NCBI GenBank assembly: GCA_963082975.1
Contig: OY720344.1
Span: forward strand, 34,340,033-34,404,032
Reading direction: 5' to 3'
DNA from: Labia minor
Lineage: Eukaryota > Arthropoda > Insecta > Dermaptera > Spongiphoridae
Length of the DNA stretch: 64,000 nucleotides
The notes under the pieces were generated by a model that worked only from the letters and a program-made list of their open reading frames with translations, made no database searches and was not told the DNA's origin. Below, one piece after another: positions 35,930 to 47,507 of this stretch (its first letter is position 1; the number at the start of each line of letters is the position of its first letter). The position numbers and the translations under genes are program-made.

Positions 35930-36540
35930 TTTTCAATTTGATTATTGTCCCTCGGGGGTGGTCGTGAATTCTCCCTGGGTCGCGACTTAGTTAAGGGTTG
36001 CCCTTTGATTGTGACTGCTCTGGTGTGAACTATCGGGGGGTCCAGTTTGCCACGGATATCCGATGGTCACCCCCTTTCCTTTCCTTCATTGTTGTTCAAT
36101 TGAGCATCTGTACTCCCAATGGGGCCCTTCGCCCGCCTACCAGGGATTGAAAATTACCCCTCTCTATTGAGATCCACTTGACTCCTCTTTCCAACAGGCA
36201 AATCAACATATAAAATTTTGATCAAATAAAATTAAAATCCACTTTGGCAAATTGTTCTTGGAGTGAATCGTGAAGTGAGAGGGAGAGGGAGTGAGCATCT
36301 CCCTCCCTCAGGATCATTCATTCATTGATCAATTCAGGCAATGACACAAACAGTTCATTTCAATTTAGAGAACCTGACTCATCAGGAGTCAATCGCCTGA
36401 GAAACGGATACAAGTTAAACATGAGAAAGCGATTCAAAAGAGGAAACCTGTTAGTTTATGACTTTGGACCAATCATTCTGATTTGAAATGAAAAATGAAC
36501 TTTTCTCACTGAAAGAAAGAAGGAAACTTATTCAAGTCTA
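35930..36540. promoter_or_regulatory. Candidate conserved non-coding region
   Basis: A ~600 bp GC-rich island of unique sequence: CCCTCGGGGGTGGTCGTG near 35949, GGGGCCCTTCGCCCGCC near 36121. It includes GAGAGGGAGAGGGAGTGAGC running into CTCCCTCCCTCAGG (36278-36312), which can form a purine/pyrimidine hairpin. No open frame crosses it well. Regulatory role is inferred. Confidence 0.35.
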
Positions 36541-36949
36541 CTTTGAAATATTCTTATTTTAATTGATTATAATAAATAATGAACCTTCTTTTGGTCATAC
36601 AAATCAATAACATGTATTAATAAAAAGAAAAATCTGTAAATTAAAAACATATTCACCAAAATTATAATTAAATATTTTATTTACCATATATTATTTAGGT
36701 ACTGTTAAATGAAAATCATGATTTATGCAAGTTATAATCGTAGAAATTTTAATTTTGGATGTTTTAATAGCTAAAATAATTAATGAATACTATACTATTG
36801 TATTTATTATAACCCCTATTCCATTTCAGTCAGCTTTAGATAGAACTATAAAATATTTATATTTAATTCTTTTCGTAATTATTAAATTAAAAATTTATTT
36901 AATTCGATTTTTTTTATTTTTTTTTATTTTTAGTAAATTTATATTTTCT
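36541..36949. other. AT-rich spacer
   Basis: The 95-codon plus-strand frame 36725-37012 is Ile/Leu/Phe-rich from AT bias and runs into the next island without any motif. Not called as a gene. Confidence 0.5.
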
Positions 36950-37350
36950 AAGTTTCTGTGTGTGGGTGTCTACAAGTGTTCGTGGGAACAGATCCCGTCA
37001 ATGGGGACTTAATGAGGGACTCAATGGGGCCAGAGCGTGATTCGTGGTCCTTGTTAGTGTAGAGTGGAAATTGCAATGTGTAGATTTACGAGAGTTGGGG
37101 GTTACTTTGACGGATGCCGCCCTGCCATTGATCCTGGGCGGTCAGGTAACGGAGACACTTGCCTTTTTTGCCCACCCAACAACACGTTGATAAATTAGGT
37201 CCCTAATCAGACAGACACAAATCCTGAAAAATAACACTTTCAAACGCCATTCATTTGCCAGTTCCTTCCTCAACGATTTGTAAATCTTCACCAAGAAGTT
37301 AGGAGGGTCACCGGAATTTCAACGAAACAGGGCAAAAACAATTAGTTTGT
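36950..37350. promoter_or_regulatory. Candidate conserved non-coding region
   Basis: Complex island with GGGACTTAATGAGGGACTCA near 37004, ATGCCGCCCTGCCATTGATC near 37113 and TCCTGGGCGGTCAGGTAACG near 37132. Not shared with other places in the window and lacking a coding frame. Regulatory role is inferred. Confidence 0.3.
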
Positions 37351-38665
37351 AAAGAGAAAGCATGCTTTAAAATTCCAAATAATAAATCAATTTTTAAAAA
37401 AGTTATCTTATCACAATAATTAAGATATAATTTAATCTACAGTTAAAATTAAAAATTTATTTTGTTGATGTCTAAATCACACAATGTAGATCAAAATCTT
37501 AGAATTAATCTTATTAGTAGGCATAAAACATAAATAAAACTGGTTAATTATTCGCATTAAGGAATATTACATTTCCTTTATTGTTGCTAACTCGCTACCA
37601 TACTCAGCTATTCACAGAATACTAATATGATAATTTTTAATTGGATAGGATTAATGAATTCATTAGGTATATATATATATAATTTTTAAAAAATTAATTT
37701 TTTGAACCTTGAGTTTTAATATTTATTTGAAATTTTATTAATATATTAAAAATTAATTAAATATTTAAATATTAAATTATAATTTTGAATGAACTTGGTT
37801 AGGTTTGAACCATCGTTCTTAGGTTGAGTTGATCAGTATTTTATCACAAAACTATGCCCATGATATTAAATTAAAATATATATAGATAAATTACTTAACA
37901 AATAAGCCATACGAAAAAAAATAATTGTGGATATGAACTTACATTTAAAGGAGCGCAAATTAAATCGTAAGAATTCATCTGTATTATGTAGAAGAAAAAT
38001 AGATGTAGATATTAATTCAAACAAGTAAAAAGGATTGAAATTTGAAATTTCAAAAAAGAAAAAAAAAGTATTCTGACCTAATAGATTTGAAGATCGAACT
38101 AATTTTTTTGAATCCTTTTTTTCTAATAAAATACATAAATTTTGTACAAATAAACAAAGTATAAACATGTAATAATAATAATAAATATATACAATAGTAT
38201 ATTAATTGTTAGTTCACTTATTTGATATCTAATTTAATAATAATAATAATAATAATACAACGCCCAAATAATAAAATTTTTTCCAATTTCTTTTTTAATA
38301 AAATTAATTAGACGAGTATACTCGTTAATATTTATATTTAATTTTTTTATTATAGATATGTTAAAGTTAATATACAACAAATGGAATTATTAAATTAAAT
38401 ATTATTTCCACATATGTGAAAAGAAATATATTGTTCTTAACTGTCCCGTGTACCCTCAAAGTGATATATATTATTTTGTTCAATGTTCATATGCAGGTGC
38501 ATATATAAGAAGCCATATGCAAAAAATAAAGGAAAAATTAAATTAAACCAAAGAGTTCTAAAAAATATAATTGAAATATATTATAAATTTATTATAGATT
38601 ACAATATTATTTTTATTTTGATGTGAAATATAATATAAATTTATTATAAACTACACACAATATTA
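37351..38665. other. AT-rich spacer
   Basis: Contains an AAT microsatellite near 38235-38258. The 100-codon minus-strand frame (37866-38168) is low complexity (Phe/Leu/Ser) and not supported as a gene. Confidence 0.5.
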
Positions 38666-39292
38666 TTACCGACCGACGATAGTAAGGGAGGTATTGTTTT
38701 CACACCAAATTTCACATGTGGAGATTTTTACATATCTCCACGAATCATGCATTTTCTAAACAGAAAAAAGTATTTTTAGCATGATGTCTGTCCGTCCGTC
38801 CGTCCGTATAGATGTGTACAGCCTGAACGGCTCAACCGATTTTGATGAAATTTGGTATATTTACTTAATGCATCAGTGGGATGAATTGATCAACTTTTGG
38901 TGCAATTCCGGAAACCGGAAGTGGTAGTATTAGCGATCGACGATAGGAAGGAAAGGGTTATTTTCACACCAAAGGAGATTTTTTTATATATCACCACGAA
39001 TCATGCACTTTGTATTGGTTTTATCCTCGAGAAAAATCATATTTATTAGTTTTTTCTTGATTTAAAATTATATGACGTCATCCAGCCATTCATGACGTCA
39101 CAGCCTGGTCTTGCATATATATTATAAATAAAATAAAATTAAAAATGTTTATATTTATTATTTATATATCCATATCTGTTTTTATTATATTAATAGATAT
39201 ATTAAAATTATTTGAAATTGTTTCTGTAGCTGGAAATTAATTTATTTCAAACAGTCGGTCGGTTCGGACCTGGCCACAGGTCAACTTATTTT
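38666..39292 (+). mobile_element. Family S element, copy 2
   Basis: Subterminal ACCGACCGAC at 38668-38677 pairs with GTCGGTCGGT at 39254-39263. The 3' hairpin GACCTGGCCACAGGTC is at 39267-39282. The core (GTCC)n is at about 38788-38807. Two perfect CRE octamers TGACGTCA lie at 39073 and 39093, exactly 20 bp apart. It is nearly identical to the copy at 54327-54951, including a shared short deletion (CACACCAAAGGAGATTTT), so the two come from one recent source. Non-coding. Confidence 0.88.
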
Positions 39293-40315
39293 TATTTTAA
39301 AATACTCTATAAAAGAAAGAATTCAAAGATTCAAAGGTAATTTCAATTTTGTAATACATTTATTTCTTAACTTTTTAAAATTTAAAATATTAATTAACTA
39401 GCAATATAATCTAATTCTAATTTGTAATAACCTAACTAAATCACCCCTATAAAAAGTAAATTATTGAATTTTTTTTTTCAATTAATATTGTACTATTGAG
39501 AAATAATTAATTAAATGCAATGAAATTCAGTTTTATTCTAAAATCCATTAACATTCTTATTCGCTAATTTTATATTTTCCCTCACTAGAGTGATGATCGA
39601 ATAAAAAAAATTCATTTAATGAATTACACCGGAAGATATTATATATTGTACATTTAAATCGTTAGAAATTGACAGAAAGTACAGGTGGACAGTGTATCAA
39701 GGAAGAGGGGGGAGTTTCTCTCGAGAGAAGAGAGGACACCCGGATCCGTAAACATAATGTAGACAAACCACACCTGCAAACGACTCAGACATTGAAGAGG
39801 GGTGAAAATAATAAAAAAAAAATTAGGTTTGTTTTTGTTCTTTTTATGTTTGTTAATTTTAATCTAAAATACAACATATTTATATAAAACGAACAGATTA
39901 TATGAAATTCACAGACACCAATTAAAGTTGAACATTTAATTAAATATTTATAAGAATTAACTAGAAAATTTACATGAAATAAACATTTTGAATTGAAAAC
40001 CAGTCTATGAAAGATAGTTAACAGTGAATATTTATATCTTGTTTTATATATTTTCTATTCTATTTCATCAAATTGAAAATAAAATAGAACCCTCATCGTT
40101 ATTTTAAAATTATTTATATTCTTCATCAAGTGTTTTAATTAAAATTAATAAAATCATATGTTTTTAGATCTAGTTTGAATTTTAAAAAACGAATCTAATA
40201 CATTTAGTTATATCTCTTTTATTTAAACATTCTAAACTTCCATAATTTTATTTATTTATTTTATTAAGTATATATTTGTCAAATGAAATGAAGCTGGGCA
40301 ACGCTGGATAAATAA
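39293..40315. other. Spacer with small complex island 39660-39800
   Basis: The island contains the palindrome TTCTCTCGAGAGAA (39716-39729) between two E-boxes, CAGGTG (39682) and CACCTG (39771). The rest is AT-rich. The 72-codon frame 39669-39887 has no recognisable motif. Confidence 0.4.
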
Positions 40316-40618
40316 AAATTATTATAAATAAAATAAAATTAAAAATATCTATTTTAATAATATTTTGTAATCAAATTACGAAATATATATTAAGTTATAT
40401 CCACAGGTCATACTTTTCTGTCTTTCAGAGCATTAATACGTACGTTTAATATGATTTATGACTATTTCTTTTTAATTTATGTTCTTTTAAATTATTTGAA
40501 ATTGTTTTATATATTTTGTCGTTTATTTATTTTAAATAATAATCTTAATCTTAAATATTCATGGTTCATAAGGAATAATTTTTTTAAAATACCGAGCGGC
40601 GGCTCGGTGAACCAGGTA
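40316..40618 (+). mobile_element. Family Y element, copy 2 (Helitron-free, empty site)
   Basis: Matches the family Y element at 5856-7011: ATAAATAAAATAAAATTAAA, TATCCACAGGTCATACTTTT, then AATCTTAATCTTAAATATTC. Where the other copy holds a 596 bp Helitron, this one reads TTCATAAGGAATAA uninterrupted (junction 40568/40569). It ends with the perfect palindrome ACCGAGCGGCGGCTCGGT (40591-40608) and GAACCAGGTA. Confidence 0.85.
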
Positions 40619-40710
40619 TGTACTTAAACTTAAGTTTATGCTATAAATAAATTTAATAAATTAATACTTTTTAATAGGGCCAAAAATTAATTGTTCCCTA
40701 ATGGAAAAAT

Positions 40711-41643
40711 CTGGAGTGTCTCCTCTCGTAAATTTGAATTGGATTAATTAACATATATTACATTTAAATAAAATTTAATCAATTATAAATTAAAATTAAT
40801 AAATAATATTTATTAAACAAGCGCGTATATGGCTCTTTGTTGATAAAATCACGTCACGTGCTGACGCGTGATTGGCAGTCAACGTGTTAAAAAATTTAAA
40901 AAATTAATTCCTGTACTTTAAGCGATTCAATCAAGCTGAAATCCTATATATAGCAGTTTTATACAATTTTTAATCATGTGAAAAACTCTTCTTCTTCTTC
41001 TTCTTAGCCTTATTTCCCACGGGGTGTGGGGTCGGCTCTTCTCGTTAATTGGCGCCAACTAAATCTGTTGTTGGCGTCGTCTGTAGAGAGACCAGATGCC
41101 ATTAGATCTCCCGTTATACGGCAGGACCAGCTGGTTTTTTTTTAGGCCTCCCACGCGGTCTTTGGTACTCAACCTTCGATGACGGTGATGATGGTGTTGA
41201 CGACTTTTTGATGAAGATGTGGACGATTTGAGTGAGGATGATGGCAATGATGCTGATGCTGACCGGTGTGACGATGTTCGTGTCGGTGATGATGTCGATG
41301 TTGATATTGATGTGGATGTAGATGTTGGACTATCTTCTTTAGCCCACCTCGTCCATAGGTGGGTAACCCTAACCCATTTCTCACATCGCCCGGGTGCTGA
41401 CAATGTGCGTCGCTTGCAGGGGACGCCCTAGCCGTTAACCGTATAACATTTCTCCATTAATTGTTGATGCGACGCGAAGATGATCCAGCCGGCCTGTCGC
41501 TACAGCCTGACGCGTGGATTGGAAAGAAGGAAGAGGAAATAAAGGGGGATTGGGTCTGGATAATCATGTGAAAAACTATCAAACATATATCTTCATTTTT
41601 AAGGTCAGTTTAGTGGAAAATAATAAAACCGTGGGGAGATAGT
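40711..41643 (+). mobile_element. Family X element, copy 3, interrupted by a retroposon
   Basis: Starts CTGGAGTGTCTCC, with the GATAAAATCACGTCACGTGC block, then is split by an insertion at 40988-41560. It resumes with ATCAAACATATATCTTC and ends at GAGATAGT (41636-41643). The (CA)n core and the ~200 bp around it are deleted relative to copies 1 and 4. Confidence 0.8.
40988..41560 (-). mobile_element. Short non-LTR retroposon with 17 bp TSD and (GAA)n tail
   Basis: Flanked by TAATCATGTGAAAAACT at 40971-40987 and 41561-41577, a perfect 17 bp duplication. In minus orientation it begins ATCCAGACCCAATCCCCC and ends CCCGTGGGAAATAAGGCTAA followed by (GAA)n. That is the tail style of non-LTR elements whose 3' end is a microsatellite. 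A minus-strand frame (41403-41059, 114 codons) opens MSAPGRCEKWVRVTHLWTRW. It then becomes a Ser/Thr-rich stretch from a degenerate GA-rich trinucleotide region, and ends SLYRRRQQQI. No reverse transcriptase is encoded, so it must be mobilised by a partner LINE. Whether the frame is translated is unknown. Confidence 0.85.
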
Positions 41644-42215
41644 AAAAACTGGGTTCTTAGATACTTTGATTTTTTTTTTTTAAACATTACATACTATACG
41701 ATATACTATCGTATATTACATGAAAAATATCTATTATTCATTTATTTATTAATTTGAGATTTCTTCTAATATATATATCATTTTTCACAAGTTTTAATTT
41801 TATTATATTTTTTTGTTGATTTAAAAATATTTTATACATACGCACTTTTTAATTAATATTAAATTAAAGTATTGAAATGGAATATTGTGGATAACAATTG
41901 ATTATATTAGAAGATTTGTTTACTTTTGAAAACAAAATAATTAGGTTTTGATAAATTGAAACTCATATTTACAAAAATAATAATCTTTTGAATTTGGGTT
42001 TAATACTTTTAAGAGAAATTACATTTTTTTTCTGTTTTTTTTTTAAGTTAATAATACAATAATTGAGTAGATTGTTAGTTCCGATTTTCTAAATGACCAA
42101 TCTCTCAATAAAGACTTCAGAGTTAAAAAGGGAATTTAGTCATTTGCAAGATTAATGAATCCGGAAAAAAAATAAACAAGCCGAACAAATAAGAAGAAAG
42201 AAAAAATAAATAAAC
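41644..42215. other. AT-rich spacer
   Basis: No supported feature. Confidence 0.5.
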
Positions 42216-42520
42216 CATTATAGGAGGGAAGATCTAAGAGGCTAATCATGTCGTCGTGATGAGGCGAGAGGACACCAAACCTGGTCCAAAGCGACCCGAC
42301 TTGAAATGAGGGCGGTCATTTCCTGTCATAACAAAACCGTGCCCTGTGATTTACCTAAACCGACCTCCTTTGCTGGCAGCTGAGCAGACTAAAAGTGAGA
42401 AAGAGAGAGGTGGGGAGGAGGGGGGCTGGATTGCGTGAGGGAGAGGCTGCGTGTCGGACGATCATCTCCACTCCCGCTACCTGGGTGTCTTCGGCCATCG
42501 TTCACTGAAATTTGCTTATA
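42216..42520. promoter_or_regulatory. GAGA-rich candidate regulatory island
   Basis: GC-richer unique sequence containing GTGAGAAAGAGAGAGGTGGG (42395), a G-rich run GGGGAGGAGGGGGGCTGG, and GGTCCAAAGCGACCCGAC near 42283. GAGAG motifs are sites for GAGA-type factors in insects. No coding frame. Function is inferred. Confidence 0.35.
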
Positions 42521-43513
42521 AAACGACACAGTCCAACAAAAAAAATCAACTAATCATAATTCTTAGTTTTCGAAAGAGGATGAAAAATGAACAGGAATGA
42601 ATCAAATCCCAAAAAACGAATTTGGAAATTTGCAAATCGAACTGACATCATGACAAGAAAAAAAAATTCTTAAGAATACACCTGCCGCATATAAAATTAC
42701 ACATGTTGAGTTTAAATTATTTTTAATTTATTACAATAATATACATTTCTTCAAAAGATACGTTATTAAGTATATACTTAACTATTATCCAAATAGAAAA
42801 CTTTATTAGTATACTGTACATATGTGTATATTATATCTAAATTTTATATTTGATTTTATTCATTATTTTAAATTATTTATTTTCTATACAATTTGAATGT
42901 TTGGGTCAATAACCTTTATATATGTTTGTAAATTTAACTAAAATTTAATTTATTTTAATTATTCAAATATTAACCAATCCCCTTTCAAAGTACTAATAGT
43001 TTATTTAATTTAATGAGTTTTTGGTATCATGCCATTTTAGTCACTCTTGACTATTTAAGGTTGAATTATTTAATCTTAAAACTCATTGAACTTGTTGACT
43101 TTCTCAGATCTCAAATAACAACTATACTACTATGCTCAAATTAATAATAAATAATTTATTATGCTTAAAATAGAAATCTCTGGCTGAATTTCTTAATTAG
43201 GTCAATTAGTTTTATTTTTATTTTCCTAATATTTACTTAATTTTTCATAATTGTTACCATCTATAGTTGTTTATTTATGATAAATATATATTTACTAAGA
43301 AAAATATTATTGACAAACTATAGTATAGCCAAATTTGGGGATTTTAAGTTCAACAACCTCCCTTATTTCATTTTTCAAAACCTTTGTTAAATTCATCTTT
43401 TGTGATAATTGATAGTACCTCAGTAATTTTTTATTCATCTCATTAACTCAGTAAAAATGTTTTATTTCCAATCTTTTTATCATAATAATTTTATTTACAT
43501 AAAAATAAAAAAT
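42521..43513. other. AT-rich spacer
   Basis: No supported feature. Confidence 0.5.
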
Positions 43514-44104
43514 CTGGAGTATCTCCACTCGACTATCTCGAAATTTGAATTGAATTAATTAACATATATTATATTTAAATTAAATTTAATTAATTATAAA
43601 TTATAAATTAAAATTAATAAATCATATTTATTAAAGCAGCGCGTGTTTGACTCTTTGCTGATGGCACCATGTCACGTGCTGACGCGTGATTTGCATTGTT
43701 AAAAAATTAATTACTGTACTTTCAGCGATTCAATCAGACTGAAATTCTATATATAGTAGTTTTATATAATTTTTAATCATGTGAAAAACTATAAAACATA
43801 TATGTTTATTTTTACGGTCAGTTTATAGGAAACATGGTAGGTAATGGCCCTCTTCCGGATGAATTACAATTCTCAAAATTTAATAGAAAACTACGAATTT
43901 TGAATAATGCCAGTTTACCAAATTTCAATAATCTACCTCAAGCCGTTTTTACGTAATCTTGTCTATATACACACTCACATACACACACACACACACACAA
44001 GCATTTTTCTCAACCTTATTGTTAATGAAATGACTCAGGGACCTTCAAAACGTATAAAAACATTAAAATCTCGTCATCGAAAATTTTATCTTTAGCGAGA
44101 TAGT
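43514..44104 (+). mobile_element. Family X element, copy 4
   Basis: Near full-length copy: CTGGAGTATCTCCACTCGAC with ACTATCTCG, the GATGGCACCATGTCACGTGC block, and CCTCTTCCGGATGAA. The (CA)n core is at about 43969-43999. It closes with AAAATTTTATCTTTAGCGAG and CGAGATAGT at 44096-44104. Non-coding. Confidence 0.85.
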
Positions 44105-44964
44105 AATTACCTTAATTTAAAATAATTCTTTAAAAATATGAACACAATTTATAATTCAAAGAATTTTACAAATTATAAACAAAATCGTTAGTCACTTTTA
44201 AAAACATCTCAAAATACAATTTCAGTTAAAATATGTATATATTTTTATTATAAATGTAAGTATATTGTTGTTCATAAATACAAAAATTTAAAACATAAAT
44301 TAAAAACATAAATAAACGAAAAAAAATCTATGCCATGATTCTTCATTTGCCCCAATGGATTTCGAGTATATATTTTTGTTATTTATTTGTCAGCTGGTTT
44401 TGTTAAATGGAAAATCCGGTCCAGTTTCCTTCTCAATACCCTCCAACTTCCAATTGACTTTTTCGAATGAAATTGTTTTTCCTGCTTGCAACATTAAAAT
44501 ATTCTCCCCTTCTGCCGTTGCATGTAATGAGGCTCCTTTGTGTTCGTTCATCCCTTATCACTGGTTCACTTGGAGCATTGGGTGAACTCGTCTCCTCCCC
44601 TATCCTTCATCCTAGCAACAACACGCTCCATATCCTCAGGGACCGACCCAATTGTTTTTACTTTATTAAAATATAATTTAATTGTGTGTGAGGGTCAGGC
44701 TGTTTCAATTTTTCTAATGGTTCAATCGTTGATAAAATTTCCCTTCATTGGCTATTTGAGGGGGCTGCTGGGAAATAAAGTTGAGCTTTCAAAATTGAGC
44801 GATTCGTTTGTAGCCAATCAATTATTATCATGCATGAGGTTTATATTTTGGATATGATTGTGTTTAACCATCATCATTTTTACAACACATTTAAGGTCTA
44901 TAAATGTAGAAAATAATCATTTATATCGCATGAAATATTTAAATAGTCCAATTTTATTTTGTGT
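44105..44964. other. Spacer with complex segment 44335-44860
   Basis: 44335-44860 is non-repetitive and more complex than its surroundings. Three overlapping plus-strand frames (44355-44585, 44467-44676, 44540-44857) use all three phases, so coding is unlikely. The first begins with a hydrophobic, signal-like stretch (MDFEYIFLLFICQLVLLNG) but ends after 76 codons without a motif. I regard the segment as candidate conserved non-coding DNA. Confidence 0.35.
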
Positions 44965-44975
44965 GGTACAACGAT

Positions 44976-45654
44976 AATAATAATAGCCTTTATTAGTCCT
45001 TAAATGTACAGAATCATATTAAATAGTAATGTAAATACAATAATAATATTTACAAATTTATATACATTTTTTTTTTAATTTTGTATCGAACCAGGCCCTT
45101 TTAGGGCATAGGCCTCTCCCAGTCTTTTCCATTTTGGCTTATTTCTTGCATTCTTCATCCAGTCTATTCCGACCTCTCTAATGAACTCTTTAGACCAGTG
45201 CTCCGCAACCGGTGTGACGCGGCACACTGGTTTGCCTTAAAGGAGATACAGGTGTGCCGCCGCGATCAAATGAAACTTAGAAATCCGCATATAATATAAT
45301 TATAAATCAAAAAAATATAAATTTCTTATATTCATGTATCTCCTTTAAGGCAAACCAGTGTGCCGCGTCACACCGGTTGCGGAGCACTGCTTTAGACCAT
45401 CTATTTGGCGGTCTTCCTCGATTCCTAGTTTTATCCAAGGGACACCATTCGGAAGTGATTTTTGTCCTCCTATCATTGTTCATCCTCGCCACATGTCCTG
45501 CCCATCTCCATTTCAACTTCCTTAAAGCTATGTTGATATTTTCCACTTTCGTTTTCTTGTAAATATCGGCTATTCGATGCTTATCCTTCCTTCTCACACC
45601 AAGTATACTTCTTATCATAATTCTCTGAGTAGTTTCTAGTTTTGTCGATATTTT
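44976..45654 (-). mobile_element. 5'-truncated non-LTR retrotransposon with 11 bp TSD
   Basis: Flanked by GGTACAACGAT at 44965-44975 and 45655-45665 (the next base also matches). On the minus strand it carries an open C-terminal reading frame from the insertion edge (TKLETTQRIMIRSILGV) through LRKLKWRWAGHVARMNN and RGRPPNRWSK. A MITE then interrupts it (45196-45389). The same frame resumes with EFIREVGIDWMKN and LGEAYALKG, and stops at 45075-45077. The 3' tail ends in an (ATT)n-type microsatellite at the duplication. The motifs belong to the region downstream of the reverse-transcriptase domain. The reverse transcriptase itself was lost by 5' truncation. Apart from the MITE the frame is unbroken, so the insertion is fairly young. 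Confidence 0.9.
45196..45389. mobile_element. hAT MITE, 194 bp, perfect ~55 bp TIRs, 8 bp TSD
   Basis: Ends CAGTGCTCCGCAACCGGTGT on both strands, with terminal inverted repeats identical over about 55 bp. The target duplication CTTTAGAC is at 45188-45195 and 45390-45397. The centre is AT-rich and non-coding. It sits inside the C-terminal coding region of the non-LTR element, so it is the younger of the two. Perfect arms suggest recent movement. Confidence 0.94.
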
Positions 45655-45665
45655 GGTACAACGAT

Positions 45666-47507
45666 ACAGATACCAAATAACTAGAAATAATATACATAAT
45701 AATATATTTTTTTGTGTTTGAATCTTATCAATAATTTATAAATTTACAATTACTTTTTTGAAAAATGATAAAGATTTTAATCCAAAAAATTCTTCGATAA
45801 TTCGAAAATTTTTCGATAAAAGATTCTCTATTTCCTGAACATTGTGCTACTATACTTTCCAGAGAAATCATAAAAATGTATTCCTAGTTAGTCTTTATTG
45901 AGAAATGCATTGTGATATGAGACAAGCAAACTACAGCTCACTTGCCCCACATGATAGTATGCACTTGCCACATGATAGGATATGTATAAGGGGTGATTTA
46001 AAAAGAGTATTTTTACTCATACATTTAAAGATGTAGAGATAAAAATATATTCTATATAAAATATAATCTATATTTACTATTTAGCAAAAATCAAAAACCC
46101 CAAAACACAAAATTTATTATAGCACTAAAATTTGTTATTGCAAGTCACAAAGTTACACGTGTTAATTTTTCGGGTGATTTCAAAAGAGTGATATATTAGA
46201 CGGGAAACGCACTCTAAATAGGTGATATCTATGTGAAATGGTACATAATGATATAAAGTAATATAATATAACTTAACTAAGTATTTTCCATACATTTTAT
46301 TATCATGTTGTGAGAAATACAATCGTTTAAGCACTTACCCCACTTCACTTTATTTTTCGTTTTTTAAAATAGCTGAATCAGGCATAAATCTAAATTATCT
46401 TAAAAAACAATATTTTCATTTGATCTTAATAAATTTGTGTTGTTTTAAATAAATCTTTGAATCAGAAAAAAATAATTATTTTCAAAATTATAAAACTATT
46501 TTTTATCTATTTATAGTCATTAATTAGGAAAGGGCCAGCAAGTCAAGCTAATAATTGAGAAGGTTGTTTCATAAAAACAGAAATGAGAGATTTGGGGGAG
46601 TACATGATAAGCACGATTATGATTTAAATATATCTTTCAATTTCTCTCTCTATATATATGTAAATAAAATTAATATATACAATATGCACATTATATTTAT
46701 TATATTTGTAATCACTCAATTTAAACAAATGATAATGAGGAGAATATTAAAATATTAAAAATGTAGTAAATAAAAGGGGTTTGCTTGTCGTTTGAATTTA
46801 AATTAAATGATTTAATCGGAAAAAGACATAAATCATTATTAAATATTCATACAAAAAAATTATAGATTACAAATAATTATTACAATCTAATTTTAATAAT
46901 TAAATAGAAATGATATATATATATATACATACATATATATATATATATATAAAATAGTTATTAATTTCTCAGCAACACTCACCCATGCTGCTTGGAGTCT
47001 TTTCTTATTCACTATCAAAAGCAAACTAAAAAAAAATGTTTTTTTATTTTTTATTTTTATTTTTTTGTTAACTTATCTATTTTCAATGAATTGGCCGAGT
47101 GACTTATCGATGCTAAAATATTTCTTTTTTCCAGTTATTCTAGAGAGGTCCGATCACTTCTTATATATAGTTTTTAAATGCTCAACATTGAATAATACCA
47201 ATAGACACTTTTTAATATTAATATTAAATAAATAAATATTAATTAAAAAAAAAGATTATCGTCGAATTTCTTATTAAATGGCATGTAGTGGTAAACACAG
47301 AATTTTATCATTCATTTTGTTTTAATTTCTTTATAATTAAATTATTATAAAAAATAAGTTTTATTAATTAATTAATATATGTTTATTACAATGATCAGTT
47401 GAGAAAAAAAATGTTTTTTTCTAATTAAAAAATTATAAATATTAATTTTATATATTTTAAGATTAATTTTTCTTTACATAACAGATATACATATAATCAC
47501 TGTTTTT
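45666..47507. other. AT-rich spacer with an unassigned repeat-like stretch 45920-46350
   Basis: ACTTGCC(CC)ACATGATAG occurs twice in tandem at about 45939 and 45963. A reverse-looking TACCCCACTTCAC is near 46336. This may be an old transposon, but I could not define its ends. (TA)n tracts occur at about 46914-46955. No gene. Confidence 0.4.

Noticed and set aside
36725-37012. 95-codon Ile/Leu/Phe-rich membrane-like frame
   Set aside because: Composition follows the AT bias and there is no motif or gene context.
41169-41431. His-rich (71 codons, minus) and Asp-rich (70 codons, plus) frames
   Set aside because: Alternative phases of one imperfect trinucleotide repeat inside a retroposon; not independent genes.
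44355-44857. Possible secreted peptide beginning with a hydrophobic stretch
   Set aside because: Three overlapping frames in different phases, no cleavage site or cysteine pattern, AT-driven hydrophobicity. Kept only as unassigned sequence.
45920-46350. Transposon with ACTTGCCCCAC repeats
   Set aside because: Repeated motifs are visible but no terminal repeats or duplications define an element.
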